A DNA stretch of 14,859 nt from an uncultured Oscillibacter sp. (lineage in GTDB: Bacteria > Bacillota_A > Clostridia > Oscillospirales > Oscillospiraceae), in NCBI GenBank assembly GCA_948902155.1, contig CAQVQZ010000031.1:1-14859 (forward strand), in the 5' to 3' direction. Made by a program: the position numbers and the translations under genes. Under the pieces are notes generated by a model that was not told where the DNA came from, did no database searches, and saw only the letters and a list, made by a program, of their open reading frames with translations. Each line of letters opens with the position of its first letter. The first letter of the stretch is position 1. This document shows, piece by piece, positions 13,864 to 14,859 of the stretch.

Positions 13864-13972
13864 CAGAAATTTTTGTAGAATCGTGATTTTTATTTCGACG
13901 GCCCACGGCGGGCGTTTGAAGCAGGGGGCAGTCGGGCGGCGGGGAAAATGGCGCGCGTTGGGCGGCGAAAGA

Positions 13973-14001
13973 TTGACGGTTTCTCCTAAATATGCTATGA
14001 T
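13973..14001 (+). promoter_or_regulatory. Sigma A promoter for the RadC-family gene
   Basis: TTGACG (13973-13978), a 17-bp spacer and TATGAT (13996-14001), with TGC just before the -10. This is close to consensus and well placed, with a transcript start near 14008. No LexA-like box overlaps it. Confidence 0.7.
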
Positions 14002-14015
14002 ATTCTCCGAATCTG

Positions 14016-14039
14016 CCCCGCCGGGAGAGACCGGCGGGG
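14016..14039 (+). other. Leader hairpin before the RadC-family gene
   Basis: CCCCGCCGG (14016-14024), loop GAGAGA, CCGGCGGGG (14031-14039): a perfect 9-bp GC stem at the very start of the predicted transcript. It ends 5 bp before the ribosome binding site GGAGGG (14045-14050). There is no T-tract, so it is not a terminator. It may stabilise the 5' end of the mRNA or slow RNase J entry. Confidence 0.45.
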
Positions 14040-14057
14040 ACGACGGAGGGTGAGGCT

Positions 14058-14732
14058 ATGGGCGTCCACGACGGGCACCGGGAGCGGATGCGGGAGCGCT
14101 TTTTGAAAAACGGCCTGGAGGGCTTCGCCGAGCACGAGGCGCTGGAGCTCCTGCTGTTCTACGCCATCCCCCAGGGGAACGTCAACCCGCTGGCCCATGC
14201 GCTGATCGAGGAGTTTGGAAGCCTGATGAACGTCCTCACCGCCCCGGTGGAACGGCTGGTGAAGGTCAAGGGCGTGAAGGAACGCACGGCGGTGCTGCTG
14301 CGCCTGTCGGCGGGCATCGCCCGGAAAGCCCGCCTGGAGGAGCTGGAACAGGAAACCCCGCTGACCTCCTATGACAAGCTGGGGGAGTACCTCCTGGAGC
14401 TGTTTTCCCAGGAGCGGAACGAGGCGGTTTACATGCTCTGCCTGGACCAGAAGGGCAAGCTCCTGTCCCGGAAGCGCCTGGGGGAAGGGACTGCTTCGGC
14501 GGTGAATCTGGACGTGCGGAAGCTGGCCGCCGACGCGCTGACCGCCTCCGCCAGCGCCGTGGTCCTGGCTCACAACCACCCCAGCGGCATCGCCCTGCCG
14601 TCTCCGGAGGACCGCGCCGCCACGGACCGGACCCGGCTGGCCCTGGAAGCGGTGGGCATCCGGCTGGAGGACCACATCATCGTGGCGGACGGGGACTATG
14701 TATCCCTTTCCCAGTCCGGGTATCTGGACTAG
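14058..14732 (+). CDS. radC: RadC-family JAMM/MPN domain protein (UPF0758)
   Basis: A 224-residue protein of normal length for the family. The N-terminal part (about 18-90) is a helix-hairpin-helix-like region with LVKVKGVKERTA (67-78). The C-terminal part (about 103-224) is the RadC JAB1/MPN domain. Its metal motif is complete: His172 and His174 in LAHNHPSG (170-177), then Ser182 and Asp185 in SPED; Glu122 in RNEAVYM could be the catalytic glutamate. The name comes from an old radiation-sensitivity assignment in E. coli that was later withdrawn, and the role in DNA repair is unproven. The family is often near mobile or competence functions but is also chromosomal in Firmicutes. The start at 14058 has GGAGGG 7 nt upstream. 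It is monocistronic or short, because a new promoter begins 38 bp after the stop. That promoter carries a LexA-like box. Confidence 0.92.
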   Translation: MGVHDGHRERMRERFLKNGLEGFAEHEALELLLFYAIPQGNVNPLAHALIEEFGSLMNVLTAPVERLVKVKGVKERTAVLLRLSAGIARKARLEELEQETPLTSYDKLGEYLLELFSQERNEAVYMLCLDQKGKLLSRKRLGEGTASAVNLDVRKLAADALTASASAVVLAHNHPSGIALPSPEDRAATDRTRLALEAVGIRLEDHIIVADGDYVSLSQSGYLD

Positions 14733-14735
14733 GTC

Positions 14736-14766
14736 TTGTTCGAAAATTCAAAAAATTATCGAACAA
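14736..14766. repeat. Inverted repeat TTGTTCGA / TCGAACAA after radC
   Basis: TTGTTCGA (14736-14743) and TCGAACAA (14759-14766) are perfect 8-bp inverted arms around a 15-bp AT-rich centre. The right arm is the left half of the LexA-like box. The arms may be paired protein-binding half-sites or a weak hairpin at the radC 3' end. The AT-rich loop and missing T-tract argue against an intrinsic terminator. Confidence 0.45.
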
Positions 14767-14773
14767 ATGTTGT
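14760..14773 (+). promoter_or_regulatory. LexA (SOS) box-like operator
   Basis: CGAACAAATGTTGT fits the Gram-positive LexA consensus CGAACRNRYGTTYC at 12 of 14 positions; the last two bases differ. It overlaps the -35 of the promoter at 14770-14798, a classic position for repression. The regulated gene lies beyond the window. Confidence 0.55.
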
Positions 14774-14798
14774 TATTTCCCCTGGCTTGTGGTATGAT
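14770..14798 (+). promoter_or_regulatory. Sigma A promoter reading out of the window
   Basis: TTGTTA (14770-14775), a 17-bp spacer and TATGAT (14793-14798). Transcription would start near 14805. The remaining 55 bp contain no ATG with a ribosome binding site, so the start codon lies past the end. Candidates for a gene under a LexA box include lexA itself or another SOS gene, but none can be chosen from this sequence. Confidence 0.6.
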
Positions 14799-14859
14799 AA
14801 ACGGTATCTATAGCAATCCAAGAAATTATCAAGGAATACCAGCGGCAGAAAACCAACCA

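Larger units (their letters stand above)
13523..14057. other. 535-bp divergent spacer between rnj and the RadC gene
   Basis: I see no credible gene here. A 64-codon minus-strand frame (13571-13765) starts with TTG, has only a distant GGAGGG inside a hairpin, and reads as low-quality Arg/Pro-rich sequence. The left 310 bp would be the RNase J leader. It contains hairpins at 13681-13704 (CAGGG/CCCTG with inner CTG/CAG) and 13768-13786 (GCCTGGA/TCCAGGC). The middle is AT-rich (13830-13900) and carries the minus promoter. The right end holds the RadC promoter and a leader hairpin. Confidence 0.5.

Noticed and set aside
14800..14859. Start of a coding region at the right edge
   Set aside because: One frame gives a plausible peptide (EIIKEYQRQKTN), but an in-frame stop lies just upstream and there is no start codon with an RBS, so it cannot be called.

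Overview
The window looks like chromosomal DNA from a GC-rich, spore-forming member of the Clostridia. An Oscillospiraceae-type gut bacterium (Flavonifractor, Lawsonibacter, Intestinimonas or Oscillibacter-like) fits best. This is inferred from a GerQ-like spore protein, a DUF6514-like small protein, a fused Sua5-CoaE protein, RNase J, strong GGAGG ribosome binding sites and G/C-rich third codon positions. I see no insertion sequence, prophage, CRISPR array, tRNA or rRNA.

Layout. At the left edge a small DUF6514-like gene (8-298, minus) and a GerQ-like gene (472-1095, plus) diverge from a 173-bp region rich in RNA-level signals. A candidate promoter near 1252-1279 then starts a long plus-strand run: ddl (1324), murF (2542), an ABC-F ATPase (3928), a YdcF/DUF218 membrane protein (5883), a flavodoxin-like protein (6670), prfA (7207), a two-helix membrane protein (8265), a Sua5-CoaE fusion (8555) and an M18 aminopeptidase (10245). 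Most junctions in this run are 59 bp or less, or overlap. The exception is ddl-murF (165 bp), which holds a palindrome and a structured leader. The run ends at a strong intrinsic terminator (11658-11692). RNase J (11864-13522, minus) converges on it. RNase J and the RadC-family gene (14058-14732, plus) diverge from a 535-bp spacer. The last 120 bp hold a LexA-box-like operator over the -35 of a promoter that points out of the window.

How the genes fit together. Ddl makes D-Ala-D-Ala and MurF adds it to the UDP-MurNAc-tripeptide, the last two cytoplasmic steps of the pentapeptide branch. YdcF/SanA/ElyC-type proteins are also linked to the envelope. The second half of the run concerns translation and its supporting metabolism: release factor 1, threonylcarbamoyl-AMP synthesis for t6A in tRNA fused to the last step of coenzyme A synthesis, an ABC-F protein that probably acts on ribosomes, and a peptidase. 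RNase J is a main mRNA decay and maturation enzyme.

Novelty. I did not find a clear new multi-gene system. Most genes are recognisable housekeeping genes. The least explained signals are at RNA or operator level: a perfect 11-bp hairpin that hides the ribosome binding site of the DUF6514-like gene, a plus-strand terminator antisense to that gene's leader, a leader of about 300 nt with hairpins ahead of RNase J, and the LexA-like promoter at the right edge. At protein level the main points are the Sua5-CoaE fusion with divergent CoaE motifs and the Thr/Ser/Ala-rich GerQ-like protein with no lysine in its first 124 residues.
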